NCBI GenBank assembly: GCA_022793355.1
Contig: JAAWCR010000058.1
Coordinates: 1 to 35,880, forward strand
Length of the DNA: 35,880 bases
Source: Lawsonibacter sp.
GTDB taxonomy: Bacteria > Bacillota > Clostridia > Oscillospirales > Oscillospiraceae
Direction: 5' to 3'
The notes beneath the pieces are model-generated. The model was given only the letters and a program-made list of their open reading frames with translations. It did not search any database and had not been told where the DNA came from. This document shows positions 1 through 7,699 of the stretch, one piece after another. Numbering within the stretch: the stretch's first letter is position 1; every line of letters starts with the position of its first letter. The position numbers and the translations under genes were made by a program.

Positions 1-1
1 C

Positions 2-727
2 CGTGACTCCTTCGTGCTGTCCCTTATCGCCGCCCCCATCACCGCCCTGCTGTCCATGATTATCTCCTATCTGGTGGTAAAGCGGAAATTTAAGTCCAAG
101 GGCTTTATCGAGGCGGTGTCCATCCTGGCCAGGGCCGAGCCCGGCACCGACCAGGGCGTGGGGTACATCCGGGGCTACTCGGGCGGCCTGTTCCACAGTG
201 CCAACTGGTCAATTTTTGCCGACGCAGTTGTGGAAAACGGCAAGGTGATCCAGGAGGCCGGCGCTCTGCATGGTCTGTTTCCCAACGGTCTGCTGGGGGG
301 CATCTACGGCAGCGCGGCCATTCTGATTATTGTCTTTGTGGTGCGTTCCCTGCCCACGGGAACAAGGAGCGGCATCTCCGCCCTGCGGCAGATCGACAAG
401 TCCATCGAGGAGTCGGCCTACGACATGGGGGCGGACAGCTTCAAGGTGTTCATGACGGTGACCCTCCCGCTGATTAAGGACTCCTTCCTCTCCGGACTGG
501 TGACTGCCTTCGTCCGGTCCATCACCGCCATTTCCGCCATCATCCTGCTGGTCACCCCCAGCGTCTACCTCATCACGGTGCAGATCAACGAGTTCGCCGA
601 GAAGGGCGCTTACTCTATCGCCTGCGCCTTCGCCACCATACTGATCCTCATTACCTACGGCTCGGTGCTGCTGATGAACCTGTTTATCAAATACTTCGGC
701 ACCAGCAAGAAAATTAAGGAGGGCTAA
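2..727 (+). CDS. ABC transporter permease, C-terminal part (iron/sugar-phosphate type)
   Basis: This is the C-terminal end of an inner-membrane permease; the frame is open to the left edge, so the true start lies outside the window. Several hydrophobic helices are visible, and the cytoplasmic EAA-like loop runs from 'SIEESAYDMGAD' to 'TLPLIKDS', the site where permeases of the BinA/FbpB/PotB superfamily dock on their ATPase. The ATPase gene starts 3 nt after the stop, so the two are cotranscribed. The family imports Fe(III), putrescine, 2-aminoethylphosphonate or hexose phosphates through a binding protein, which is not in the window and is presumably encoded upstream. The substrate cannot be read from this fragment. 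The downstream sugar isomerase makes a sugar or sugar phosphate conceivable (inference). Confidence 0.88.
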   Translation, partial: RDSFVLSLIAAPITALLSMIISYLVVKRKFKSKGFIEAVSILARAEPGTDQGVGYIRGYSGGLFHSANWSIFADAVVENGKVIQEAGALHGLFPNGLLGGIYGSAAILIIVFVVRSLPTGTRSGISALRQIDKSIEESAYDMGADSFKVFMTVTLPLIKDSFLSGLVTAFVRSITAISAIILLVTPSVYLITVQINEFAEKGAYSIACAFATILILITYGSVLLMNLFIKYFGTSKKIKEG

Positions 728-730
728 ACC

Positions 731-1807
731 ATGTCAAAAGTCAAAAAGGGGGTCCGGCTGGACCACATCTCCAAGATTTATCAGGACCCCAAGACCGGCA
801 AGGACTTCTACGCGGTGAAGGACACCTCCCTGACCATCGAGCCGGGCTCCTTCGTTACGCTGCTGGGTCCCTCCGGCTGCGGCAAGACCACCACTTTGCG
901 GATGATCGCCGGCTTTGAAAGCCCGGACGAGGGGGAAATCTACCTGGGGGAGGAGGCCATCAACGCCCTCACCCCCAACAAGCGGGACACCGCTATGGTG
1001 TTCCAGAGCTACGCCCTGCTGCCCCACTACAATGTCTTTGACAACGTGGCTTATGGCCTGAAGCTGCGCAAGGTGCCCAAGGACGAGATTAAAAACCGGG
1101 TTATGCGCATTCTGGACCTGGTGGAGCTCACCGGTATGGAGGGCCGCATGACCAACCAGCTGTCCGGTGGCCAGCAGCAGCGGGTGGCCCTGGCCCGGGC
1201 CCTGGTCATCGAGCCCAGCGTGCTGCTCTTTGACGAGCCCCTGTCCAACCTGGACGCCAAGCTCCGGGTTTCCATGCGCACCGAAATTCGCCGCATCCAG
1301 CAGGAGGTGGGCATCACCGCCATCTACGTCACCCACGACCAAAGCGAGGCTATGGCCCTGTCGGACAACATTATCATCATGAACAAGGGCGTGGTGGCCC
1401 AAATGGGTTCCCCTCAGGACATCTACTACCACCCCAACAGCGAGTTTGTGGCCGACTTCATCGGGGAGGCCAACTTCCTCAAGGGAAGGCTGGATCGGAT
1501 GGACGGCGACCACGCGGTTCTGAATGTGGAGGGCTCCTCCGCCCGGGTTCCGGCCAAGGCGGGGATGACCCAGGGGAAGGAGTACACCGTGGTCCTGCGG
1601 CCCGAGTCCGCCGTTCTGGCCGACCAAGGTGGCCTGCCCTGCCAGGTAACCCTGTCCTGTTTTATGGGATCCTATCAGAATTACCATGTGAAGGTGGGGG
1701 ACACGCTGGTGAAGCTCACCGACTACAACCCCAAAAATAAGCGTATTTATCAGGTAGGCGAGAGCTGCTCTCTGGTCTTTGATCCGGAGTCGGTGCATAT
1801 CCTGTAA
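731..1807 (+). CDS. ABC transporter ATP-binding protein (FbpC/PotA family)
   Basis: This 358-residue ATPase powers the permease encoded just upstream. Walker A GPSGCGKT lies at residues 46-53, the Q-loop at about 92, the signature LSGGQ at 144-148, Walker B VLLFDE at 164-169 and the switch His at 202 (THDQSEA). A C-terminal TOBE domain fills about residues 280-358, the layout of the MalK/PotA/FbpC group. The length is normal for the group and the ATG is 3 nt after the permease stop. TOBE domains often sense substrate or regulators, but the ligand cannot be deduced. Automated annotation usually calls such proteins Fe(III) or spermidine/putrescine importers; that assignment is weak here. Confidence 0.95.
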   Translation: MSKVKKGVRLDHISKIYQDPKTGKDFYAVKDTSLTIEPGSFVTLLGPSGCGKTTTLRMIAGFESPDEGEIYLGEEAINALTPNKRDTAMVFQSYALLPHYNVFDNVAYGLKLRKVPKDEIKNRVMRILDLVELTGMEGRMTNQLSGGQQQRVALARALVIEPSVLLFDEPLSNLDAKLRVSMRTEIRRIQQEVGITAIYVTHDQSEAMALSDNIIIMNKGVVAQMGSPQDIYYHPNSEFVADFIGEANFLKGRLDRMDGDHAVLNVEGSSARVPAKAGMTQGKEYTVVLRPESAVLADQGGLPCQVTLSCFMGSYQNYHVKVGDTLVKLTDYNPKNKRIYQVGESCSLVFDPESVHIL

Positions 1808-1849
1808 ATCTACAGCGCTGCGCGTGATCCCTTATAAGGAGGTGTCGAA

Positions 1850-2536
1850 ATGAAGCGCAGTCAGATCAATGCCGCCCTGCGAGAGCTGGAGGCCATGTGT
1901 GAAACGTACCGCTTTGCCCTGCCCCCTTTCTGCCATTTCACCCCGGAGGAGTGGCAGTCCAAGGGCCATGAGTACGACGAAATCCGGGCGTGTATGCTGG
2001 GTTGGGATATCACCGACTACGGCATGGGGGATTTCGACAAAATAGGTTTTTCCCTCATCACCATCCGAAACGGAAATCGGGCCATGGCGGATCAATACCC
2101 CAAGGTGTATGCGGAAAAGCTGCTGTACCTGAAAGAGGGGCAGTATTCCCCAATGCACTTCCATTGGTACAAGACAGAGGACATCATCAACCGGGGCGGC
2201 GGGAATGTGCTTATCCAGGTGTACAACTCCATGCCTGACGAGGAGATTGACCGCAGGTCGGACGTCACAGTCCACACCGATGGTCGGACATACACCGTCT
2301 CCGCCGGCACCCGGATCCGGCTGACTCCCGGCGAGAGCATCCACATCCAGCAGCGTCTGTACCACGACTTTACCGTGGAGGAGGGCTCAGGCCCAGTTCT
2401 GCTGGGCGAGGTCAGCCAGTGCAACGACGACACCACGGACAACCGCTTCAACCCGCCTGTGGGCCGCTTCCCCACCATCGAGGAAGATGAGCCCCCTTAC
2501 CGGCTGCTGTGCAACGAGTATCCCCCGGCCCGCTGA
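1850..2536 (+). CDS. D-lyxose isomerase-like cupin sugar isomerase
   Basis: This 228-residue cupin has the length and motif order of bacterial D-lyxose isomerases, which interconvert D-lyxose and D-xylulose (and D-mannose and D-fructose) with a bound divalent metal. Probable metal ligands are the two His of 'PMHFHWYKTE', the Glu eight or so residues on, and His in 'IQQRLYHDF'. The 'LLGEVSQCNDD' segment matches the family's active-site strand. The start has an excellent ribosome site (AAGGAGGTG, 6 nt spacing). It follows the ABC ATPase by 42 nt in the same direction and is probably in the same operon, linking the transporter to sugar uptake. The isomerase fold is firm; the exact sugar is not. 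Confidence 0.85.
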   Translation: MKRSQINAALRELEAMCETYRFALPPFCHFTPEEWQSKGHEYDEIRACMLGWDITDYGMGDFDKIGFSLITIRNGNRAMADQYPKVYAEKLLYLKEGQYSPMHFHWYKTEDIINRGGGNVLIQVYNSMPDEEIDRRSDVTVHTDGRTYTVSAGTRIRLTPGESIHIQQRLYHDFTVEEGSGPVLLGEVSQCNDDTTDNRFNPPVGRFPTIEEDEPPYRLLCNEYPPAR

Positions 2537-2600
2537 GCCCATCAGGCGCTGGCTGACTCCAAACATCCGCAATTAGCAACACCCTGTTTTGCCGGGAAGG

Positions 2601-2632
2601 CAAACCCCGCCTTGAATAAGAGGCGGGGTTTG
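2601..2632 (+). terminator. 12-bp perfect hairpin after the lyxose isomerase gene
   Basis: The arms CAAACCCCGCCT and AGGCGGGGTTTG (2601-2612 and 2621-2632) enclose an 8-nt loop 65 nt after the isomerase stop. There is no T-run on the plus strand, so termination efficiency is uncertain. The hairpin directly abuts the dispersed repeat at 2631-2663 and may be part of that element. Confidence 0.6.
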
Positions 2633-2663
2633 GGCATGTTGACATGTTTCAAACAAGCCCTAG
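2631..2663 (-). repeat. Dispersed palindromic repeat, copy 1
   Basis: Read on the minus strand this begins CTAGGGCTTGTTTGAAA and matches 12081-12113 on the plus strand at 30 of 33 positions. In both copies the conserved stretch runs straight into a GC-rich hairpin (here 2601-2632). This layout suggests a REP- or MITE-like dispersed element rather than chance similarity. Confidence 0.7.
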
Positions 2664-2712
2664 GCTGGCGGCGGCGGTTCCGTGTCAGTGTGGGTACCGA
2701 AGGAGGCCATAT

Positions 2713-2741
2713 AGCGGCACATCCATTGCGGATGTGCCGCT
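2713..2741 (+). terminator. 12-bp perfect hairpin with short T-run
   Basis: AGCGGCACATCC (2713-2724) pairs perfectly with GGATGTGCCGCT (2730-2741) around a 5-nt loop, followed by TTTA. It looks like an intrinsic terminator or the end of a mobile element, in the gene-poor stretch after the lyxose isomerase gene. Confidence 0.65.
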
Positions 2742-2762
2742 TTTATGACCTCTGTGATGGTG

Positions 2763-2933
2763 TCACAGCGCTTTGATGTCATTCTGAAATACCGGGAAGG
2801 AGCAGCTTATATACGAGGATGGCAAGCCGGTGTGGCAGTCGCCAAAAACTATCTTAACGAGAAAGAGATATCCTGTCTGGAATGAATCGTAACACTCTAT
2901 CTGGATTATGCGGAACTCCAGGCAGAATGGTAG
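2763..2933 (+). pseudogene. Remnant of a RhuM-family (virulence protein RhuM) gene
   Basis: Frame +3 of this stretch reads 'VAVAKNYLNEKEISCLE', a TGA stop at 2883-2885, then 'IVTLYLDYAELQAEW' and a TAG at 2931. The combination AKNYLxEKEI ... IVTxYLDYAE.QA is the conserved core of the RhuM family (PF13310), proteins of unknown function common on genomic islands and mobile elements. The intact protein is over 300 residues; only about 45 recognisable residues survive, with an internal stop and no start, so this is a relic. It supports the view that 2.6-4.2 kb is decayed acquired DNA. Family recognition is from memory of the motif. Confidence 0.6.
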
Positions 2934-2988
2934 ATATGCTTTATTCTAGAACAGAGTTCAATATTTTGAGCGGGTTCTTATGCGCGCC

Positions 2989-3017
2989 TTGACAACCGCT
3001 GAATCTGCGAGTACAAT
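2989..3017 (+). promoter_or_regulatory. Near-consensus sigma-A promoter in decayed region
   Basis: TTGACA (2989-2994), 17 nt, TACAAT (3012-3017). A GGGGAGAGG ribosome-site-like sequence follows near 3099, but no convincing intact gene lies behind it. It may be the surviving promoter of a lost gene or may drive a non-coding RNA. Confidence 0.55.
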
Positions 3018-3149
3018 AAGTATAAAATATATCCGAAAAACGTTCAAAGTGGGCAAAAGCGACTACAAAATGAGCCAAACCGCTCTGATTGCTTCTGTGG
3101 GGAGAGGTGAAAACATAACGCTTCAAGACTTGAACGGCAGGCATCCGGG

Positions 3150-3653
3150 GTGGGTCTGCATCTGCCGTCCGCACCTGCGCGATGCTTGGAACGGTCGGGT
3201 TGCGCACTGGATATGCTTACAGCCTTTGCCGGCATCGACACCACAAGCACAGCCCTGAACGGCTTCGAACAAGACGGTGTGACGGACGCGGTCCTTATCT
3301 CCACAACCAATCAAATTCCCATAGGGGAGCTGGCGGCAGGTGCTACAGGGTTTTCCTTGGGATGGAGCAGTGAGCTGGCGGGGTATGCCGGGAAAAGGAT
3401 GAGATCGCCTATGGTGATGATAGATATAAAGTATGGACTGCCTCTGTCGAAATTCAAAGAAGAGGTTCGCCGTAATCCAGACACCGATCTGGTTCCATAC
3501 ATGCAGACGCTTGCAGATGTGTGTCGAAAACAGAAAAAATACGGAAAGAACGGTGCATTGGCACGTTGTTCACATACCTGTATGCTTCGGATATTCAGTC
3601 ACTCAGGAGAGATTTATGCAGGCTTGAGCCATAGGAAGTTTTATGTAAGCTAA
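3150..3653 (+). pseudogene. Unrecognised open frame, probably degraded; carries duplicated motif copy A
   Basis: This is a 167-codon open frame without a convincing ribosome site, and I do not recognise its first two-thirds. From residue 99 (nt 3444) it reads 'LSKFKEEVRRNPDTDLVPY', which matches 16 of 25 residues of a second open frame 401 bp downstream (3845 onward). Many differences between the copies are synonymous (TCG/TCA, AAA/AAG, TAC/TAT, CTG/TTA), which implies both were once translated under selection. The absence of a good start and the surrounding relics argue for a decayed paralogue. No function is proposed. Confidence 0.35.
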
Positions 3654-3796
3654 AGGCGTTTGACACCGTAAAAGACAAACTCCCTCAACGCGCTCGTGTG
3701 CTTGGCTGCCTCCATAAGGTATTATCTTTCGGCCTTTCGTTCTATCCTGGATAGGATTACTTCTCGTTCATTCAGGAGCTCTCCTCGAGCAGTGCG

Positions 3797-4120
3797 ATGA
3801 GTGATAACGCCGTTGAAATTTGCCAAGAAAAATTGAAAATGATTCTGTCAAAGTTCAAAGCAGAGCTCTGCCATAATCCAGACGCAGATTTAAGCCCATA
3901 TAAGCAGATGCTGGTGGATGAGTACAGCATGATGAAAGCGGCGTGTATAGAAAGCATCATTAAAACGTTGCTTCTAAACCTGTATGCGTGTGGTTTTTGG
4001 GTAATATGCCGCTGTAGTTCTTCAGTTTGCGAATATTCTATAATAACGTTTCATTGCGCAAATAGAGGTCAACGCAAGTCAGTTTTGGGGAACCAATCCA
4101 TTTCCAGCGCACTGCCTTGA
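3797..4120 (+). pseudogene. Short open frame with duplicated motif copy B, probably a gene fragment
   Basis: This frame encodes 107 residues. The first ~55 look like a real, charged, helical protein ('EICQEKLKMILSKFKAELC', then 'NPDADLSPYKQMLVDEY'); the remainder is Cys/Ser-rich and looks like out-of-frame read-through. The first part is a diverged duplicate of residues 99-123 of the preceding open frame (about 73% nucleotide identity over 75 nt from 3444 and 3845). No Shine-Dalgarno precedes the ATG. It is most likely a truncated paralogue from a multigene accessory family that I cannot name. Confidence 0.35.
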
Positions 4121-4298
4121 TCCCCATACTGCCCCTTGGAGGCGTACAGCTATCAGGATATCATTAACCAGGAAAGCGCTGGTTGCATGCGGAAGGTAAC
4201 AACATACAAATCGTCGTTTGAGCCGGACAGGAGGTTTCTATTCAATTCACGACTACCCCTGCTGTCCGCAAAATTGGGTTAATAACAGGAGTATACCG

Positions 4299-5210
4299 AT
4301 GGACTTTCGAAAACTGATTTATTTTGAAGCTGTGTGCCGGGAAAAGAGCTTTACCAAAGCGGCGCAGAGGTTGCACATTACCCAGCCCTCTGTTACCATG
4401 GCGGTTCGGGATTTGGAACACGACTTGAACGTATGCCTTATTGACCGGCGCCGCGGAGAATTAACTCCAACCCCGGAGGGGGAATATATCCTTCAAAAGG
4501 CCCGCCACTTAATTCAGGAGCTGGAGCAGACGGAACAAGAAATTCACACATTCCTGCAAAAGCAAAAGGGTGGTGTCCGGATCGGGTACGCAATTCAAAT
4601 GCGAAATGCCCTGTCAAAGCTTTTGAATCGCTTCCGGGCAGAGTATTCCGACATTACCGTAGCGGAACATGAGAGTTCCACCCCCGCCATCATCGCCCAA
4701 CTACAGCGTGGGGCACTGGACTTGGGAATTATAGCAGTCTCGAAAGGCTGGGAAAAGGCCCTGCATATTCATCCCCTGTACCAGGGGGAGCTGCGGGTCT
4801 GTGTCAGCAGGCAGAATCCTCTCAGCCAAGCTCAGTCAGTGACTCTGGAGCAATTTGAACACCAGCCGCTTGTATCTTTGGCAATTAAAAACCCCCTGGA
4901 CAGTTACATTTTTCGTATTTTACAGGATGCCTACCCCGATAAAAAGTTAGCTCTGCGCCCCTGCATATCAACCATGATGCTGGAATCCTACTTCCGAAAC
5001 ATTGCAAACAATCAGGGCGTTGGACTGACCTATTACGATTCCTGGTTTACGCCTTCCCTATATCAACACAGCGCAGAAGAGAAACCATCCTGTGTTTTTC
5101 TTCCCTTCGATCCCCCCTGTTTTTACAGCGTGGCGGTAGTTTTTATGAAAAACCGGCCGTTGAGCCAACAGGGAAAACGATTAGTGGACTTTATCGAAAA
5201 CGCAGTATAA
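4299..5210 (+). CDS. LysR-family transcriptional regulator
   Basis: This 303-residue protein has an N-terminal winged helix-turn-helix ('MDFRKLIYFEAVCREKSFTKAAQRLHITQPSVT...') and a periplasmic-binding-like effector domain from about residue 90. The length is typical of the family. The ATG at 4299 is chosen over an upstream in-frame start because AGGAG precedes it and the family begins 'MDFRKLxYF'. It sits 122 nt upstream of, and in the same direction as, the M20 amidohydrolase operon, which it probably controls in response to a substrate of that pathway. It is followed by a hairpin (5252-5286), so the downstream genes likely have their own promoter. Confidence 0.93.
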   Translation: MDFRKLIYFEAVCREKSFTKAAQRLHITQPSVTMAVRDLEHDLNVCLIDRRRGELTPTPEGEYILQKARHLIQELEQTEQEIHTFLQKQKGGVRIGYAIQMRNALSKLLNRFRAEYSDITVAEHESSTPAIIAQLQRGALDLGIIAVSKGWEKALHIHPLYQGELRVCVSRQNPLSQAQSVTLEQFEHQPLVSLAIKNPLDSYIFRILQDAYPDKKLALRPCISTMMLESYFRNIANNQGVGLTYYDSWFTPSLYQHSAEEKPSCVFLPFDPPCFYSVAVVFMKNRPLSQQGKRLVDFIENAV

Positions 5211-5251
5211 AATTAATTTATGGTAACATCAATTATAAGTATTGTACAAAA

Positions 5252-5286
5252 AATCTCGCCAATGCTATTATTTGCTTGGCGAGATT
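5252..5286 (+). terminator. Terminator-like hairpin after the LysR gene
   Basis: AATCTCGCCAA (5252-5262) and TTGGCGAGATT (5276-5286) form an 11-bp perfect stem with a 13-nt loop, preceded by an A-run and followed by a T-rich stretch. A separate perfect 12-bp palindrome, CGCTGGCCAGCG (5299-5310), lies just upstream of the next gene's ribosome site and could be an operator. Confidence 0.7.
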
Positions 5287-5332
5287 CCTATTTTAGTTCG
5301 CTGGCCAGCGGAATACGGAGGAAGGAATAAGC

Positions 5333-6502
5333 ATGAAAAACAATTTTCTCGCACAAGGACTTGAGTTAAAAAAACACCTTATTAAAATCCGGAGAGATCT
5401 GCACCAATGCCCTGAGCTGGGCGCGCACCTGCCCCAAACCACAGCCTATGTGAAGGTGCAGCTGGAAGAGATGGGATGCCAGGTTCAGGAAATTCCAGGA
5501 GCTGGTTTGACGGCCTGTATCGGGGCAGGGCGGAAAAAGACACTTCTGCTCCGGGCCGATATGGACGCTCTTCCGATGGATGAAAAAAGCGGGGAACCCT
5601 TTTCCTCTCCCGTTGCGGGACAAGCTCATACTTGCGGACATGATTTGCACACCGCGTTTCTCCTTGGAGCTGCCCGGCTTTTGAAAGAGCGGGAAGCGGA
5701 ACTGCCCGGACAGGTAAAGCTGGTTTTTCAAACCGGCGAGGAGACCTTGGAAGGCGCTCAAGCCATGCTTCGTTCCGGAATTTTGGAACAGCCAACGGTA
5801 GACGCAGCTTTGGGCATCCATGTGATGCCTACAGAACCCATTGGGCATCTGTATTTTCCCAAAGGGGTCGTTCTCTCTTCCAGCGACATGTTTGAAATTG
5901 TGATAGAAGGAAAAGGAGGTCATGCCGCAGCGCCGCATTTGGCGGTGGATCCGATTAATGCGGCGGCTCACATCATACTTGGCCTTCAGTCCCTGCAAGC
6001 CAAGTCGGTACCACCGGATCAGAATGTTGTACTGAATGTATGCCGGGTGGAATCTGGCAGCGCAACCAATATCATTCCAGAGCAGGCCAGACTTTGGGGA
6101 ACTCTGCGCACATTTCATGATCCTCTCTGCCGCCAAATTCAGGAACAGATGGAGCAGGTAGTCAATTGTACCGCCCAGGCTTTTGGTGCCTCAGCCCGGC
6201 TTAGATTTTCGGAGCACTGTCCCTGTACCCGCAATGATCCGGCACTGGTGGAAGCGCTGGAGCCGTGCTTGGACCGCTTCAGTCCAGACCTGGTTAGACA
6301 TTCCGTTTACCGCCTTCAGGTTTCAGACGATTTCGGTTTCTATAGCCAAAAGGTTCCCTCCGCTATGATCTTAATTGGCTGTCGGCCCTCAGAAGGGGAG
6401 GCCTGCCACAATCACAGTCCTTTTGTGCGCTACAATGAAGACGTATTAACCACAGGCGCCGCTCTGCTGGCCCACTGTGCCTATGAGTGGCTGCTGCGCT
6501 AA
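5333..6502 (+). CDS. M20 family amidohydrolase (N-acyl amino acid / hippurate hydrolase type)
   Basis: This 389-residue cytoplasmic metallohydrolase belongs to the M20D group, which removes acyl groups from N-acyl amino acids, hippurate or auxin conjugates. Metal-binding and catalytic motifs are visible: 'ADMDALPM', 'HTCGHDLHT' (Cys and His ligands), the Glu pair in 'FQTGEETLEGA', 'LGIHVMP' and the C-terminal 'HNHSPF'. The lid/dimerisation segment begins at 'GGHAAAPH'. The start has a clear GGAGGAAGGA ribosome site. The next gene, a membrane transporter, begins 21 nt downstream, suggesting uptake or release of the substrate or product. The exact acyl group is not predictable. Confidence 0.93.
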   Translation: MKNNFLAQGLELKKHLIKIRRDLHQCPELGAHLPQTTAYVKVQLEEMGCQVQEIPGAGLTACIGAGRKKTLLLRADMDALPMDEKSGEPFSSPVAGQAHTCGHDLHTAFLLGAARLLKEREAELPGQVKLVFQTGEETLEGAQAMLRSGILEQPTVDAALGIHVMPTEPIGHLYFPKGVVLSSSDMFEIVIEGKGGHAAAPHLAVDPINAAAHIILGLQSLQAKSVPPDQNVVLNVCRVESGSATNIIPEQARLWGTLRTFHDPLCRQIQEQMEQVVNCTAQAFGASARLRFSEHCPCTRNDPALVEALEPCLDRFSPDLVRHSVYRLQVSDDFGFYSQKVPSAMILIGCRPSEGEACHNHSPFVRYNEDVLTTGAALLAHCAYEWLLR

Positions 6503-6523
6503 AACGAAAAGGAGAGAATTTCT

Positions 6524-7687
6524 TTGACAGCTATCTATGCACTTACGATTATTTTGGTTATTTTTGCGATTGGCGAATTCTGTTCCGCAAAAACAAACGC
6601 CGTTCTCTCTCAGCCTCTGGTTGGAGCGATTTTGATGCTGCTCTTCTTCTGGCTGGGCTTTCCCAAAACCCTGGTGGCCGACGCCGGATTAAACGTAATT
6701 GGATCTGTCATCAGTGGCATTCTTATTGCGGGGGTGGGCTCCACCATTAACCTGACCGAGCTGGTCCGGCAATGGAAAACCATTCTGATCAGTGTCGTGT
6801 CTGTTATTGCAGGCGTAGCGGGTATTATTCTGGTCGGCTCCTTCATAATCGGACGGGAGCAAGCCGCCGCCGGAGCGCCAGTATTTGCCGGCTCTATCTC
6901 CGCAGTTATTATCATGCGCGACCACTTCAATGCCGGCGGGCGGGAGTACCTTTCGGCCCTGTGCAATATGATTTTAACCGTGCAAACCCTGGTGGGGCTC
7001 CCTCTCTCCACCATTATGATGCGCAGGGCCGCTAAGGACTTCCTAACGGATAAACATAATTTAGCCCTGTATAGCGGCGCAGCGGAGGAAACGGCCGACG
7101 TTAAAAAGAAGCCCCTCCAGCTTCCGCAATCGCTGAGTACGAGCATCATTATCCTGGCCAAGCTGGCTGTGGCCGCTGCCCTGGCAAACTTTTTGGCAGG
7201 CCTGACCAACAACGTTGTCCACTATATGGTCATGGCAATGTTTATCGGCCTGATTTTTACGCAGCTCGGTCTCCTGGAAGAAAACGCCATGGCTAAAACA
7301 GGCTGTTCCAGTCTGTTCCTGGTACTGATTTTAGCCAGCCTGTTTGAAAGCTTCTCCTATATCACGCCGCAGGACTTGCTGGGTATGATTGTTCCAATCC
7401 TGGTGGTGTTGGGCTTGGGAAGCCTGTTCGCCGGATTCGTGTCTATTTTGGTTGCTAGGTTTACCGATACCAACCCCTATCTGGCGATTGCAATGAGTCT
7501 GACCTGTATGTACGGCTTCCCCACCACGCTGTTCATTTCTCAGGACGTAGCCAAGGCCTGCGGCTCAAATGACGAAGAGCGGGCCGCGCTGAATAATTAC
7601 CTGGTGCCTAAGATTGTCACCGCCGGCATTGCTACAGTGACAATTGCCTCTGTAATTATTGCCAGCTATGTCGTTAAACTGGTCTGA
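6524..7687 (+). CDS. Multi-pass membrane transporter, family uncertain
   Basis: This 387-residue, very hydrophobic protein has about ten predicted membrane helices split by a charged cytoplasmic linker near residues 165-200 ('RRAAKDFLTDKHN' to 'DVKKKPLQL'). The two halves look like the inverted-repeat design of secondary carriers. I do not recognise a signature with confidence; it resembles small anion or amino-acid symporters of the GltS kind in general organisation only. It starts at TTG 6524 behind AAGGAGAG, 21 nt after the amidohydrolase gene and 12 nt before the DUF554 gene, so it is surely in that operon and probably moves the acyl amino acid or the released amino acid. Confidence 0.75.
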   Translation: MTAIYALTIILVIFAIGEFCSAKTNAVLSQPLVGAILMLLFFWLGFPKTLVADAGLNVIGSVISGILIAGVGSTINLTELVRQWKTILISVVSVIAGVAGIILVGSFIIGREQAAAGAPVFAGSISAVIIMRDHFNAGGREYLSALCNMILTVQTLVGLPLSTIMMRRAAKDFLTDKHNLALYSGAAEETADVKKKPLQLPQSLSTSIIILAKLAVAAALANFLAGLTNNVVHYMVMAMFIGLIFTQLGLLEENAMAKTGCSSLFLVLILASLFESFSYITPQDLLGMIVPILVVLGLGSLFAGFVSILVARFTDTNPYLAIAMSLTCMYGFPTTLFISQDVAKACGSNDEERAALNNYLVPKIVTAGIATVTIASVIIASYVVKLV

Positions 7688-7699
7688 GGGAACACGGTT

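Larger units (their letters stand above)
2537..4298. other. Gene-poor, decayed region between the lyxose isomerase and LysR genes
   Basis: This 1.8-kb stretch is AT-richer than its neighbours and lacks an intact recognisable gene. It holds two strong hairpins, one dispersed-repeat copy, a RhuM remnant, an orphan sigma-A promoter and two open frames that share a diverged motif. The final part (about 4000-4290) contains only short, unrecognised reading frames on either strand. It is best read as relics of an acquired element. Confidence 0.7.

Noticed and set aside
734-1798. Long minus-strand open frame opposite the ABC ATPase gene
   Set aside because: Low-complexity His/Gly/Val composition typical of the antisense frame of a GC-rich gene; no ribosome site; the plus-strand gene has all family motifs.
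4090-4200. Minus-strand reading frame with 'YASKGQYGDQGSALEMDW'
   Set aside because: Short, flanked by stops, with no match I can name and no ribosome site; left as part of the decayed region.
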